DNA of 23,582 bases, from contig DDTF01000035.1 of assembly GCA_002345965.1 (NCBI GenBank), positions 1 through 23,582 on the forward strand, read 5' to 3'. The translations under genes were made by a program, and so were the position numbers. The DNA comes from Flammeovirgaceae bacterium UBA2371. Its GTDB lineage: Bacteria; Bacteroidota; Bacteroidia; Cytophagales; Cyclobacteriaceae. Shown here piece after piece: positions 1 through 8,518 of the stretch (its first letter is position 1; every line of letters begins with the position of its first letter). A model generated the notes under the pieces. It saw nothing but the letters and a program-made list of their open reading frames with translations, had not been told where the DNA came from and did not search any database.

Positions 1-1151
1 GACCATCTACCTGGATCACCGCAAGACGAAGAACCATCATTGCCTTTTATCAACCCGCCCCCGGCAAACCCGTGGAAAGGTATTACATACAAAAGCATGG
101 AATGCCGGGGTATAAAAGTGCCTGGACCCCCAAGGAGAATCCACCCAAGTGGTATGAAGATGATCAGTGGAATGCTTTGATCACTTTTATCGGAAGCAAA
201 GATCCACAGAAAATTTCCCTTAACATTTCAGAGGACTTCAAACATGCTGATGGATTGTCGACCACCGAATACCGCAACCTGATGCAACGTTTGCCCAAAA
301 AATACCAAAGCCGGATTGTTGAGGGCGGTGGACTGGCCGTGCGCTGGTTGGAAACCAGAACAGAACGGGAAATTGCATTGTATGAAACAGCGGGTAACAT
401 AGCGCACACCATTATTGCAGAGGCATTTTCACAGGAAGTGATTACACCGGGTGCTACTACTGTGACAGATGTGCGCTGGTGGATGCTGGAAAGAATCGGT
501 GAACTCAAATTGACCACATGGTTCTTTCCTTCAGTCAGCATCCAACGGTACAACAAAGAAAAAAATGTAATCGAAAGTTACAGTAACAATGAAGAGGTCA
601 TTCAACATGGCGATATGTTGTGGTGTGATTTTGGGATTACCTATTTGGGTCTGAATACAGACACCCAGGAGAACGGTTATGTTTTGAGACCCGGAGAAAC
701 CGATGTACCCGACTACTTAAAGAAGGCACTCGCGGTGAGCAATCATTTACAGGATATCCAGGTCTCTACGTTTGCAACTGGAAAAACGGGGAATGATATG
801 GTTTTGGAAGCATTGAAAATAATGAAGGCTGAAGGCATCGATGGAACACTTTATTCACACCCTATTGGATATCACGGTCACGGTGCAGGTCCTACCACTG
901 CGTATGTGGAAAAGCAGGAGTTCGTAAAAGGTGAAGGAGAGTGGCCGCTCTTCGAAAACACGGCTTACTCGATTGAATTGAATGCGCAGGTACCCGTTCC
1001 TGAGTTGGGCAACCAGAAGCTGAGTGTATCCATGGAAGAAGATGCGATCTACACCAAGGATGGCATGAGGTTCATAGACGGACGAGCAAAGGATTGGATT
1101 TTAATTCCAAGAAGGAACAGCCACCTGGGCAAGTACTGGTTAGACAAGTAA
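1..1151 (+). CDS. M24 family metallopeptidase (Xaa-Pro aminopeptidase-like), 5' end cut off by the window
   Basis: The reading frame is already open at base 3 and the peptide before the GTG at base 72 (TARRRTIIAFYQPAPGKP) reads on smoothly into the rest, so the gene starts upstream of the window and the GTG is not a real start. The C-terminal half has the pita-bread M24 metal-ligand pattern in order: Asp in WCDFG and in LNTDT (about 625-665), His in the YHGHG region (about 870-890), Glu in YSIELN (about 970) and Glu in SMEED (about 1035). Family knowledge: these enzymes are dinuclear-metal peptidases that remove an N-terminal residue next to proline, or related hydrolases. I see no signal peptide because the N-terminus is missing. 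It stands alone, followed at once by a strong terminator. The substrate cannot be told from sequence. Confidence 0.9.
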   Translation, partial: PSTWITARRRTIIAFYQPAPGKPVERYYIQKHGMPGYKSAWTPKENPPKWYEDDQWNALITFIGSKDPQKISLNISEDFKHADGLSTTEYRNLMQRLPKKYQSRIVEGGGLAVRWLETRTEREIALYETAGNIAHTIIAEAFSQEVITPGATTVTDVRWWMLERIGELKLTTWFFPSVSIQRYNKEKNVIESYSNNEEVIQHGDMLWCDFGITYLGLNTDTQENGYVLRPGETDVPDYLKKALAVSNHLQDIQVSTFATGKTGNDMVLEALKIMKAEGIDGTLYSHPIGYHGHGAGPTTAYVEKQEFVKGEGEWPLFENTAYSIELNAQVPVPELGNQKLSVSMEEDAIYTKDGMRFIDGRAKDWILIPRRNSHLGKYWLDK

Positions 1152-1167
1152 GCAACTTTATCCTTAT

Positions 1168-1215
1168 CCAAGGTTCGTGAGCGCACGAACCTTGGCAAGG
1201 GTTTTAGTTTTTTAA
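1168..1215 (+). terminator. Intrinsic terminator of the M24 peptidase gene
   Basis: A perfect 12-base-pair stem, CCAAGGTTCGTG and CACGAACCTTGG, closes a four-base loop (AGCG) 16 bases after the stop codon. It is followed by a T-rich run (GTTTTAGTTTTTTAA). The opposite strand lacks an equally good T-tract, so it mainly serves the plus-strand gene. The rest of the spacer up to the convergent gene holds nothing I can name. Confidence 0.85.
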
Positions 1216-1382
1216 TTCTGAATACTTAACAAACCACGCTTGATGCCTGCATGCACAAGTTCACAAAATAGCAAATTGCTTATTTCCATTTCAAGGCTTG
1301 AAAAAGCTTAGCTCAAAATAGGAGGGAAGAGATAGGTGTATAGTGTGAAGTATCCAGAGTTAGAGTGATCAGGCCACTGGTG

Positions 1383-3656
1383 TTAGAGATTTAGCCAATA
1401 GGTAAACTTAAATACCAATGCTCTGTTTTTGCTGCCCAAGGTGCCAGGCAGGTAATTCTCTGTGTAAACAATGAAAAAATCAGAAGCTGGCTGGTAACGC
1501 CATTGAAATCGGGCATTAAGATTTACATTATCTGCCAGGTTATTGTACTGAACAAAGGTGGTAAGGAAGAGTTTGTCAGTAAACGTTAGATCGAGACGGG
1601 GACCCAATAAGAAAAGTTTTTCCTGGCCATAATTATCCGGTAGTCGCAGATCATTGTAATCGTAACGGATGGATAAGCTTCCAAAAGGTTGATAACGGTA
1701 ATTGAGCTGACCGTTTATATTCAGGTTGGTTCCATTATAAAAGCCCCCATAGGAACTTTGCAGTTGATAATTGATCAGCTTCCTTTGATCAGAGGAATAC
1801 GACACCGAAAGACTTCCCCATTCATACGTTTCACCTTCCAGGTAACTGGTATATCGATCCTCATCGATCAAACTAAAATCGCTGGTAAGTCTTTGAAACG
1901 TCATGCCGTAACCAAAGCGCAAATTGGATGTATTTCTGAAACGAAAATCATAATTGAACATCACATTGCGATCGGTTATGGTACCATCGGGGATATGTGT
2001 ATAGGTAACCATAACTCCTGGTGACATAACCACAACTGATTTTTCCTTAGGGTAAAACCTATGGGCAATGTTGCCAAACGTATTGAACTGTCCGGGGTAT
2101 ACACCGTAGCTGGGGACGAATCCAGCCTCCGAATTGTAGTTCTCCTCAACAAACGTCTCTCCTAGAAACACTTCCCAGTTTCGGTCAGCATAACGGCCAA
2201 ACAAACCACCTGCTAACGAATGATCTGAACGCAGCACATCAAATGCCTTTCCCATGAAAGCACTCATATACCACTTGTTGTCTATGCTCAGCAAATCCGT
2301 ATCAATGGCCAACACGCGGTTAAAGTCATTGAGTACCGCTTCCGATCTCTCATTGCGTTTGACCAGGTCTTTATAGAAGTATTTCATCGTATCACGAAGG
2401 TGAAGCCCAAGGGATTGTTTGTCCACGTAGGTAATGCCAACATTGGACTGCTTCCAGAAATTGCGTTGGATGGTAGCCACCGTATAATTCTGGCGTGGCA
2501 ACCCCAGCGACAACTGCTCACGTGTTTGCATGTTCATGGCGCTGACCCTCCAATCCTTGGTGATGGAGCCGCTGATTCGTGCCCCAAACGCAATGGGAAC
2601 TTTTTGAATATTACTGGAAGAGTCTCTAGCAAGCCCTATCCTACGTGAAAAAAAAGGTCGCGACTCAGGAAAACCCGCATTTCCAAAAAGATCGCTATTC
2701 TCCAAAAAAAACTGTCTGCGCTCCGGAAAGCGAAATTCGAAACGGGTTAGGTTGATTACCTGCCTGTCCACTTCTACCTGTGAGAAGTCGGGGTTAATCG
2801 TAAGGTCAAGATTCAAGGAAGGGGTAACAGCCACCTTGGCATCCAGTCCACCCTGAAAGTCCTGGTCGCGGTTTGTTGGTGTAGTCTCACGGTCAACTGA
2901 ACTTGATCCGGCCACATAGGGAATCAACGAGATATTGGAGCCTGCCTTTGGGGGCGGGTCTTCCCAGACTAATTGTCCCGAATAGGCAAAAGAACCCTCG
3001 TCATACTGAATGGGTACCGCAACCCATGTACTTGATTGGTTGCGTTTGATATCCCATCTAACAAAATTGATATTCCATTCTCTTAAGTTGCTTTTGAAAC
3101 GAAGGCTCTTGAAAGGAATGGCAAGTTCCGCAATCCATCGGTCTTCATACTTTACCACTTTGGAATACCATTTATTATCCCAGGTGGAATTGAAACTGTC
3201 TTCCCCAGTTCCACCCTGCGACACAGTGCCTTCCATCTGAACCCCCCGAGGAGTAACAACGAAGAAAAAGCCGTTAATCCGGTCGTTGTAAGGACCCAAC
3301 GTTAGCCCAACATTGTCGTTGCTGCCGTAGTCAAAGTCGCGCCTTAACGATTGCACGATGTCGGGCGTTTGATCATCGTAACAGACGAACGAAACATACA
3401 AATTGTCTTCATCAAACGTGAGCCTCACTTCTGTCTGAAAAGGAGCCAAGGCGGTGTCCACCGGAAATTTTAAAAAGAAATCCTTTGCCACCATTGCCCT
3501 CTTCCAGTCTTCTTCGTCTAGCACGCCATCGATTTGGATGGCTCCGATTGCTTTTTTTATAGAGAGTGGTGTCTGTGGTTTATTTTGAGCCAACGTGGGA
3601 TGCGTTTCCGCCAATCCAATCAGGCATAAAAATACAATGATATGTTTCTGAAGCAT
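1383..3656 (-). CDS. DUF5916 outer-membrane protein with N-terminal CBM9-like domain
   Basis: 757 residues. Residues 1-23 form a signal peptide ending in TLAQ. Residues about 30-230 look like the carbohydrate-binding family 9-like sandwich found at the front of DUF5916 proteins (IDGVLDEEDWKRA, then VRLTFDEDNLYVSFVCYD). The remainder is rich in alternating aromatic and polar strands and ends in FKFTYWLNL, as in an outer-membrane beta-barrel; LTINPDFSQVEVDRQVINL and FPERRQFFLENSDLF are typical DUF5916 stretches. Length matches the family, which usually has 700-900 residues. Its function is not established in the family; a role in uptake or surface binding is only inference. It is a single gene, divergent from the membrane gene at 3965, and lacks the SusC/SusD neighbours of a polysaccharide-utilisation locus. 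Confidence 0.85.
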   Translation of the reverse strand: MLQKHIIVFLCLIGLAETHPTLAQNKPQTPLSIKKAIGAIQIDGVLDEEDWKRAMVAKDFFLKFPVDTALAPFQTEVRLTFDEDNLYVSFVCYDDQTPDIVQSLRRDFDYGSNDNVGLTLGPYNDRINGFFFVVTPRGVQMEGTVSQGGTGEDSFNSTWDNKWYSKVVKYEDRWIAELAIPFKSLRFKSNLREWNINFVRWDIKRNQSSTWVAVPIQYDEGSFAYSGQLVWEDPPPKAGSNISLIPYVAGSSSVDRETTPTNRDQDFQGGLDAKVAVTPSLNLDLTINPDFSQVEVDRQVINLTRFEFRFPERRQFFLENSDLFGNAGFPESRPFFSRRIGLARDSSSNIQKVPIAFGARISGSITKDWRVSAMNMQTREQLSLGLPRQNYTVATIQRNFWKQSNVGITYVDKQSLGLHLRDTMKYFYKDLVKRNERSEAVLNDFNRVLAIDTDLLSIDNKWYMSAFMGKAFDVLRSDHSLAGGLFGRYADRNWEVFLGETFVEENYNSEAGFVPSYGVYPGQFNTFGNIAHRFYPKEKSVVVMSPGVMVTYTHIPDGTITDRNVMFNYDFRFRNTSNLRFGYGMTFQRLTSDFSLIDEDRYTSYLEGETYEWGSLSVSYSSDQRKLINYQLQSSYGGFYNGTNLNINGQLNYRYQPFGSLSIRYDYNDLRLPDNYGQEKLFLLGPRLDLTFTDKLFLTTFVQYNNLADNVNLNARFQWRYQPASDFFIVYTENYLPGTLGSKNRALVFKFTYWLNL

Positions 3657-3964
3657 AGGCCCAAATCTAACAGTTACTCACATTCGATCTAAAACATCGA
3701 ATCAACATTTGGGTGAAAAATGTTTAATTTCTTTCTGTTAGCCGTTAATTGTTCCTCGGATTGTCAGCGGTCAACGATACCCAACTACCTAAGTATCGAG
3801 TCCATATTGTTAAAGACTTTAATTCCACCACTTTTGAATCAACTCTAAACTACTACCGGGTTAAACATTGCGACCATATGATAGAATTATTTGAAATCCC
3901 ACATAATGAAATTCGTGATTCTTAAATAATTTGTAAATTACAATAGCAAAATCCTATTATATAT
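3657..3964. other. Divergent intergenic region, 308 bases
   Basis: It separates the starts of the DUF5916 gene (minus) and a membrane-protein gene (plus), so it should hold two promoters. I see one inverted repeat near the DUF5916 start (listed separately) and an AT-rich stretch before 3965. A minus-strand TAGATTTG at 3669-3662 fits the Bacteroidota -7 consensus TAnnTTTG, but it is only six bases from the ATG and has no suitably spaced TTG, so I do not call it a promoter. No gene is visible here. Confidence 0.4.
3682..3702. promoter_or_regulatory. 7-bp inverted repeat, possible operator of the DUF5916 gene
   Basis: ATTCGAT at 3682-3688 and ATCGAAT at 3696-3702 are perfect inverted copies separated by seven bases, so their centres are 14 bases apart. 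The repeat lies 26-46 bases before the DUF5916 start codon. It could be a site for a dimeric regulator or a small leader hairpin; sequence alone does not decide. Confidence 0.3.
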
Positions 3965-4597
3965 ATGAATAGCATCTCGATTTCACGCTGGGTGCGCTTT
4001 GCCATCTTAACCGGCTTTTCCGCTTGCCTCTCCTATGGTTTGGCAGCATTCGCACCTCTGCCTGAGAAAATTGGGTTGCTTCTCGCTTTTACATTCGGCC
4101 CATTTTTCATGATGGCCTCCTATGGCACATTCCATATTATCAGGCACTGGAAGAACTCTATCGTTTTACAGGTAGGTGTGCTATTTAATATTGTCGGGAC
4201 TGCATTGGTTACGCTTATGCTTGTGGTTCAACAAACTTCATTTGCATTTCATGAAGAGTTCAAAACTCAGGATCGGGGTTCAGTAACTGATGAACAGTTG
4301 AAATGGATTTTCCAGGAGGTAAATGCCATTCAGCTCGGAATCGACCTGACTTGGGATATTTTCATATCCACAGGCACAATTCTATTCTCTATTGCAATGT
4401 GGGGTCATCCAGTTTTTGGCAAAATATTTTCAATTTCTGGCATAGCGGTTGGATTACTACTTCTTTCATTCAACATGGCCTATTTTCCCGAACCCCCGGG
4501 AGAAGCTGGTTCAATTGACTTTGGGCCTTTGACTGCACTTTGGTACATGGTACTTACCTTTTGGATTCTTGTTAGAAGAAAGAAGTTTTCAGATTAA
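3965..4597 (+). CDS. Uncharacterised multi-pass membrane protein
   Basis: 210 residues with about six hydrophobic segments (roughly residues 11-30, 35-57, 65-90, 125-143, 150-168 and 188-203), so an inner-membrane protein. There is no clear signal peptide and no catalytic motif. A conserved-looking loop, FAFHEEFKTQDRG, sits between the third and fourth segments. The layout resembles small DUF-type membrane proteins of Bacteroidota (DUF4386 or DUF998-like), but I cannot place it in a family with confidence. It starts at an ATG 14 bases after an AT-rich run and is divergent from the DUF5916 gene. It is probably a lone transcription unit, since the next gene downstream runs the other way. Confidence 0.7.
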   Translation: MNSISISRWVRFAILTGFSACLSYGLAAFAPLPEKIGLLLAFTFGPFFMMASYGTFHIIRHWKNSIVLQVGVLFNIVGTALVTLMLVVQQTSFAFHEEFKTQDRGSVTDEQLKWIFQEVNAIQLGIDLTWDIFISTGTILFSIAMWGHPVFGKIFSISGIAVGLLLLSFNMAYFPEPPGEAGSIDFGPLTALWYMVLTFWILVRRKKFSD

Positions 4598-4667
4598 TGA
4601 GCCTACTGAGAAAGACATTGCCTCCGGTGTTGAAAACTGTCAACGGTGCGAAGTCGACATCCTTTTG

Positions 4668-4720
4668 CCAGGATCGGAAAAACTTATCACAGAACATAGT
4701 CAGCCAACTATCAGCCTTGA
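4668..4720 (-). repeat. Diverged copy (D) of the dispersed 'CCGATCTTG' repeat
   Basis: The plus strand here reads GATCGGAAAAACTTATCACA followed by GAACATAG. The full copy at 22060-22145 reads GATCGGAAAGACTTAGCA followed by AAACATAG, so the two are alike over about 30 bases. Orientation is the same as the other copies. It lies 3' of the hemerythrin-like gene. An 8-base palindrome, GAGCGCTC, follows at the distal end. The match is partial, so this is an old copy if it is one. Confidence 0.45.
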
Positions 4721-4727
4721 GCGCTCG

Positions 4728-5282
4728 CTATGATTGGCTCTGCAGAGGATAAAGTTTCAACTTCAAATATTCACCCACCAGAATAGCTGCAGGAAAGTAA
4801 ACTTCTTCTTCGGTTATGGCATGTTTATGAAGCGCCTTTTCAAAATCAATTACTTCCTGGTGGTTTTCCTGTATAGCCACTTTTTTTAGCTGTACCATTA
4901 ATGCATTGATCATCTGATGTTCCAAAGTCATGTGCGCCAACTGTGATTTCAATTTCTCAGTCAATTGTATGACCTCTTTACTTTGTTCTGGTATTGTACC
5001 ACTTGCTAATAAAGGTAACAGCCCTAAAGGGGGTAGTACAAAATCCTCTTCTTCAGCAAAATGATGCTGCATCAATTCTTCAACTTCAGTAGCTACAAGG
5101 CCCGTACTGTCTTGAAATAGGGTTATCGCATTAACTTGGCCAAGAAGAAATTCATGCTCTATATTTATTGTAGAAGGAACACCCGGCTTTCCAGGGAATA
5201 GGGTGATATAGCTTTCTTCTGCACGCGGGCGACAATGACTAAAGACCATAGTCAACGCCACCAGATAGAGGAGGTTCTTCAT
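4728..5282 (-). CDS. Hemerythrin-like (HHE domain) protein, possible lipoprotein
   Basis: 184 residues. Four helices carry the hemerythrin metal-binding pattern: His43 (EHEF), His73/74 with Glu78 (HHFAEEE), His122 (EHQM), and His152/154 with Glu158-160 (LHKHAITEEEVYFP). Family knowledge: such domains bind a diiron centre and sense or carry oxygen, or handle nitric oxide or iron. The first 17 residues are hydrophobic and end in FSHC, so export as a lipoprotein is possible, although the residues before the Cys do not fit the lipobox well. Most hemerythrin-like proteins are cytoplasmic, so an exported one is slightly unusual. The next gene upstream is a DUF998 protein on the same strand, about 140 bases away; I see no operon evidence. 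Confidence 0.8.
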   Translation of the reverse strand: MKNLLYLVALTMVFSHCRPRAEESYITLFPGKPGVPSTINIEHEFLLGQVNAITLFQDSTGLVATEVEELMQHHFAEEEDFVLPPLGLLPLLASGTIPEQSKEVIQLTEKLKSQLAHMTLEHQMINALMVQLKKVAIQENHQEVIDFEKALHKHAITEEEVYFPAAILVGEYLKLKLYPLQSQS

Positions 5283-5420
5283 AAAATTTAATTAGTTGCG
5301 ATCTTCATTATCGACAGTATCTATAAACCATAGCAATCTTCAAAATACAAAAAGAAATGCTGATAAAACACACGCTTTGAAATACGTAGTGGAGTCAAAT
5401 CAGTCTAATATTATTTCCTT

Positions 5421-6017
5421 TCAGCTAGGGGTTATTTCTTTTCGATTGTAAAAGAATAGCAGCCAAGCAAAACTTCCTACATACATTATCCTTTGTATTA
5501 TTCCGACATCCGAATGTATTAGTCCGAATAAAGCAGAGAGGCCAATCACAAAACAAAATGCGCTAAAATGAATTATTTTCAGGTTCCTGTTGGTTTCGGT
5601 AAACCCTTGTATTAAAAGTCCAACTGAAAATGCTATCCCTGCAATTTGTGCAGCATACGAATGGATTTGTGATTCAAGTTCTGAGTATTCTATTCCTGCT
5701 ATAACTGGTTTTGTTGAATAAAGTCCGGAAACCAAAATTGCCAATCCGTATATTAGAATTGGTAATTCCTTCAAAAGTTTACCATTTCCATTAATAAGTT
5801 TATGTATAATTCCCATTGCTAAAATACTGCCAAACAGAATAAATCCGCTTTTCATTATCCAGCGATAGTGGTAATACTGTGAAGCTAGTTCGCTTATGGT
5901 ATTATTTCTCCAATCGTATGGATTGGAAGTGAAGAAATGAGCAATAACTATAACACAAGCAAAAATTCCCACACTTGCCCAATTGTATTTTATTATTAGT
6001 CTTGTCATTAGTCTCAT
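5421..6017 (-). CDS. DUF998 family membrane protein
   Basis: About 198 residues with six predicted membrane segments. The stretch YDWRNNTISELASQ after the first segment, and a His in a later segment (LFGLIHSD), are the features I associate with DUF998 proteins. The family is of unknown function. I chose the ATG at 6017 (MRLMTRLII) because extension to 6047 would need a TTG and would start inside a hairpin (6037-6057). The next ATG at 6008 is also possible. Nothing nearby suggests a partner, and the promoter is not obvious. Confidence 0.75.
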   Translation of the reverse strand: MRLMTRLIIKYNWASVGIFACVIVIAHFFTSNPYDWRNNTISELASQYYHYRWIMKSGFILFGSILAMGIIHKLINGNGKLLKELPILIYGLAILVSGLYSTKPVIAGIEYSELESQIHSYAAQIAGIAFSVGLLIQGFTETNRNLKIIHFSAFCFVIGLSALFGLIHSDVGIIQRIMYVGSFAWLLFFYNRKEITPS

Positions 6018-6036
6018 CAAATGGATTTGGCTTGTT

Positions 6037-6057
6037 GCCACCGCCAATGTAGGTGGC
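6037..6057. repeat. Short inverted repeat upstream of the DUF998 gene
   Basis: GCCACC at 6037-6042 and GGTGGC at 6052-6057 form a 6-bp GC-rich stem with a nine-base loop in an otherwise AT-rich spacer, just before the chosen start of the DUF998 gene. It could be a leader hairpin or a worn cassette-type element. I cannot tell which. Confidence 0.3.
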
Positions 6058-6239
6058 GAAATAATAAATTTACAAGATTTTAATTATTTCTGATCTGGTG
6101 CTTGAAACTTTTATAAGTTATCAGGAGGCACAATAATTTGACCTACTTTAACTATGAATGGAAACAACGATTGCACTGAATTGATCGTTAACATAACTAA
6201 TTCATTTTTAACTCTTACCACCGAATCCATTTTTACAAT

Positions 6240-6776
6240 ATGAAACAAGTTAATTGGTTTGAAAGAAAGTTTGATTTCACTGTCACCAATCAGAATATTA
6301 TGCCCGCAATTTTAGAAAGACTTGCGGGAACACCTTTGCGCATGGCGTTTAAAGTAAAGTTTCTTCGAGATGATGACTGTGCGATACGCATGAATAACAG
6401 TTGGTCCATTAAGGAACAGATAGGTCATTTATCTGACCTTGAACCATTGTGGTTAGGCAGAATTGAAGATATTCTTAGTAATCGAGAGGAATTAAGACAT
6501 GCTGATCTTGAAAATACGAAGACAACAAACGCGAATCACAATGCTAAATCGTTAACACAATTAGTAAGCGATTTTGAAAAATCAAGGCAATCAACGCTTG
6601 ATGCGCTTAAAAATTTGGGCGAGCAGGATGTCTTTAAATATGCCTTGCATCCAAGACTAAAAGTACCCATGAGATTGATCGATTTGGCATACTTTGTTGC
6701 AGAACATGATGATCACCATCTTTCTAAAATGAGCGAATTGGCAGGTGGTACAATCAATGGTAGTTCTATCCTATAA
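6240..6776 (+). CDS. DinB family protein (DinB_2-like four-helix putative metal-dependent enzyme)
   Basis: 178 residues, no signal peptide. The DinB superfamily fold is suggested by a first metal-type His in WSIKEQIGHLSDLE (His63) and the closing EHDDHHL motif (His156, His159 and His160), with helices between them at family-typical spacing. Members are four-helix bundles that bind a divalent metal; several act as thiol-dependent transferases or hydrolases, but most are unassigned, so the reaction here is unknown. It leads a plus-strand run of three genes; the next gene begins 75 bases after the stop. The AraC regulator at the end of the run is a candidate controller. Confidence 0.8.
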   Translation: MKQVNWFERKFDFTVTNQNIMPAILERLAGTPLRMAFKVKFLRDDDCAIRMNNSWSIKEQIGHLSDLEPLWLGRIEDILSNREELRHADLENTKTTNANHNAKSLTQLVSDFEKSRQSTLDALKNLGEQDVFKYALHPRLKVPMRLIDLAYFVAEHDDHHLSKMSELAGGTINGSSIL

Positions 6777-6850
6777 ATTGATCTTTTTGTTATATTAAGT
6801 GCAGCATCTTAAACCGGGTAATAGCGTACAATAAGTAAAAATGTTTACTT

Positions 6851-7585
6851 ATGTACCAGTTATCGGAAATCACAGACAACGTATATCGAATATCTATTTA
6901 CGTTAAAGATTTTAATCTTCAGTTCAATCATTTTCTTATCAAAGATGATGAGCCCATGCTTTATCACGCAGGTTTACAACAAACTTTTCCAGTACTACTG
7001 GAAGCTGTTTCGAAATTAATTGATCCAAGACTGTTGCGGTGGATAGGTTTTAGTCATTTTGAAGTTGATGAATGTGGAGCGCTTAATAAATGGCTGGAAA
7101 TAGCGCCACATGCCAGGCCAGTTTGTAGCGACATAGGGGCTTTGGTGAATATGTCTGACTTTGCTATACGGCCTGCTGTAGGCCTGGCGCACAGGGAGAC
7201 TTTCTCAACGGGTAAATTTAAATTTCAATTTTTTAAAACACCCCATTTACCGCATGGTTGGGATGCAGGTGTTTTGTTTGAGCAGCACAACAGAACCCTT
7301 TTTTGTTCTGATCTGTTTTTCCACCACGGTAATGTGGAACCACTTACAAACAACGATATTCTTGGTATCCATCAAGCGTCACTGGAACAACAGCAGGCAG
7401 GTCCGCTTATTGATTATTCACCCTACTCAGATAAAACGCTTCCCATGCTTCAGGAATTATCGGGATTAGAACCTACTTTGTTAGCGACCATGCATGGGTC
7501 GTCATACAATGGGGATTGTAAACAAATGCTGTTAGACCTGGATTCGATTATGCGATCAACACTGTCCCAGCCTAGTATTTTATAA
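6851..7585 (+). CDS. MBL-fold protein with flavodiiron-type (ODP) metal site, no flavodoxin domain
   Basis: 244 residues. Instead of the usual HxHxDH of metallo-beta-lactamases, the first motif is SHFEVDECG (His69, Glu71, Asp73). This is the HxExD pattern of the diiron domain of flavodiiron proteins, with Glu74 where those proteins often have His. PHLPHGWDAG (His132/His135), SDLFFHHG (bridging Asp154) and TMHGSSY near the C-terminus supply the later ligands. Flavodiiron proteins reduce oxygen or nitric oxide, but they normally carry a C-terminal flavodoxin, absent here, so this would need a separate electron donor or have a sensory role. It sits between a DinB-like gene and an AraC regulator, with 75- and 37-base gaps, so co-transcription is likely. 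Confidence 0.8.
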   Translation: MYQLSEITDNVYRISIYVKDFNLQFNHFLIKDDEPMLYHAGLQQTFPVLLEAVSKLIDPRLLRWIGFSHFEVDECGALNKWLEIAPHARPVCSDIGALVNMSDFAIRPAVGLAHRETFSTGKFKFQFFKTPHLPHGWDAGVLFEQHNRTLFCSDLFFHHGNVEPLTNNDILGIHQASLEQQQAGPLIDYSPYSDKTLPMLQELSGLEPTLLATMHGSSYNGDCKQMLLDLDSIMRSTLSQPSIL

Positions 7586-7622
7586 TGAAACCCGGGAATT
7601 TGTAATTCCGTTAATAAACACC

Positions 7623-8468
7623 ATGTTAACTGATTATCCTGCGTTTTTAAATCAGGAAATTCTTGATTTTTCGCCTTATGCAAGTCATGGCAAAAATCTT
7701 TTAGGTGTATGTAACTTTAAAAGGAGAGCCGAAGCCGAGTTATTATTTCCATACCCTTTATTAATTTACGTCTATTCGGGTAAGAAGGTAATAACCATTG
7801 ATAAGGATAATTATCAGCTATCGGCTGGAGAAGGAATCCTTATTCCAAAGAATACATTTTTTTTCTGTGATGTATTATGGCAAGACGGGCAACTTAGGTG
7901 TATAAATATTGCATTATCACCGGAGGTATTTTCAGGTTACGCATTATTCTTAAATGCTACAGATCAGTTGGATGTAGTATCTCCAATTGTAATACGTAAT
8001 CAATTTGTTACGGCTTACTTTAGTGCTTTTTCAGCGCTTTTAAAGAACAATCATTTTCCAGATGCCTATTTCGACTTTAAGCTTTATGAATTACTCTCTT
8101 TGTTGAGCGTTACTGTACCTCCAGAAAATTTTGTAAGGGAAGGAGTTCAGCTTAGCGATAGTACTAAAATGTACAGTTTGTTATCTCATAAGTTTGATGC
8201 CAATATCTCATTGGATCAACTAGCTTCTAATGCGGGAGTTAGTCTTTCTACATTTAAACGTGAGTTTAAAAAGCGATTTGACTCTTCAGCTCGTCAATAT
8301 ATTATCAAAACTCGCTTGAATAAAGCATCCAAGCTTTTATTGTACAGTGATAAGTCCATTAAGGAAGTTGCCTTTACCTGTGGGTTCAATGACCCATCTT
8401 ATTTCATCAAAATGTTTAAACGTTATTTTGGGGCCACTCCCGAGGGCTATCGAAGGTTAGTTCGCTGA
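7623..8468 (+). CDS. AraC family transcriptional regulator with cupin-like N-terminal domain
   Basis: 281 residues. The first ~170 residues look like a cupin-type sensor (VYSGKKVITIDKDNYQLSAG followed by GILIPKNTFFF). The last ~100 residues hold two helix-turn-helix motifs: ISLDQLASNAGVSLSTFKRE and, after the linker helix, SIKEVAFTCGFNDPSYFIKM, ending in GATPEGYRRL as AraC proteins do. It follows the MBL gene by 37 bases and probably regulates this small cluster; the effector is unknown. Its stop codon lies only three bases from a repeat unit (8471) that marks the start of the minus-strand region. Confidence 0.9.
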   Translation: MLTDYPAFLNQEILDFSPYASHGKNLLGVCNFKRRAEAELLFPYPLLIYVYSGKKVITIDKDNYQLSAGEGILIPKNTFFFCDVLWQDGQLRCINIALSPEVFSGYALFLNATDQLDVVSPIVIRNQFVTAYFSAFSALLKNNHFPDAYFDFKLYELLSLLSVTVPPENFVREGVQLSDSTKMYSLLSHKFDANISLDQLASNAGVSLSTFKREFKKRFDSSARQYIIKTRLNKASKLLLYSDKSIKEVAFTCGFNDPSYFIKMFKRYFGATPEGYRRLVR

Positions 8469-8470
8469 CT

Positions 8471-8518
8471 GAAACACAGGACAGCCAGGTGGACTACATG
8501 AGCTATATCCGTTGTTGG
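8471..8518 (-). repeat. Boundary element E1 at the 3' end of the SRPBCC gene
   Basis: It contains GAAACACAGGACAGCCAGG at 8471-8489, which recurs as GAAACCAGGACAGCCAGG at 8996-9013 on the other side of the SRPBCC gene, with one base inserted. It ends in GTTGTTGG at 8511-8518. Read with the gene, this end is CCAACAAC, and it encodes the last residues of the SRPBCC protein. No stem like those of the better elements is visible, so this copy seems incomplete. Confidence 0.5.

Noticed and set aside
3662..3669. TAGATTTG as a -7 promoter box for the DUF5916 gene
   Set aside because: It is only six bases from the start codon and lacks a properly spaced TTG.
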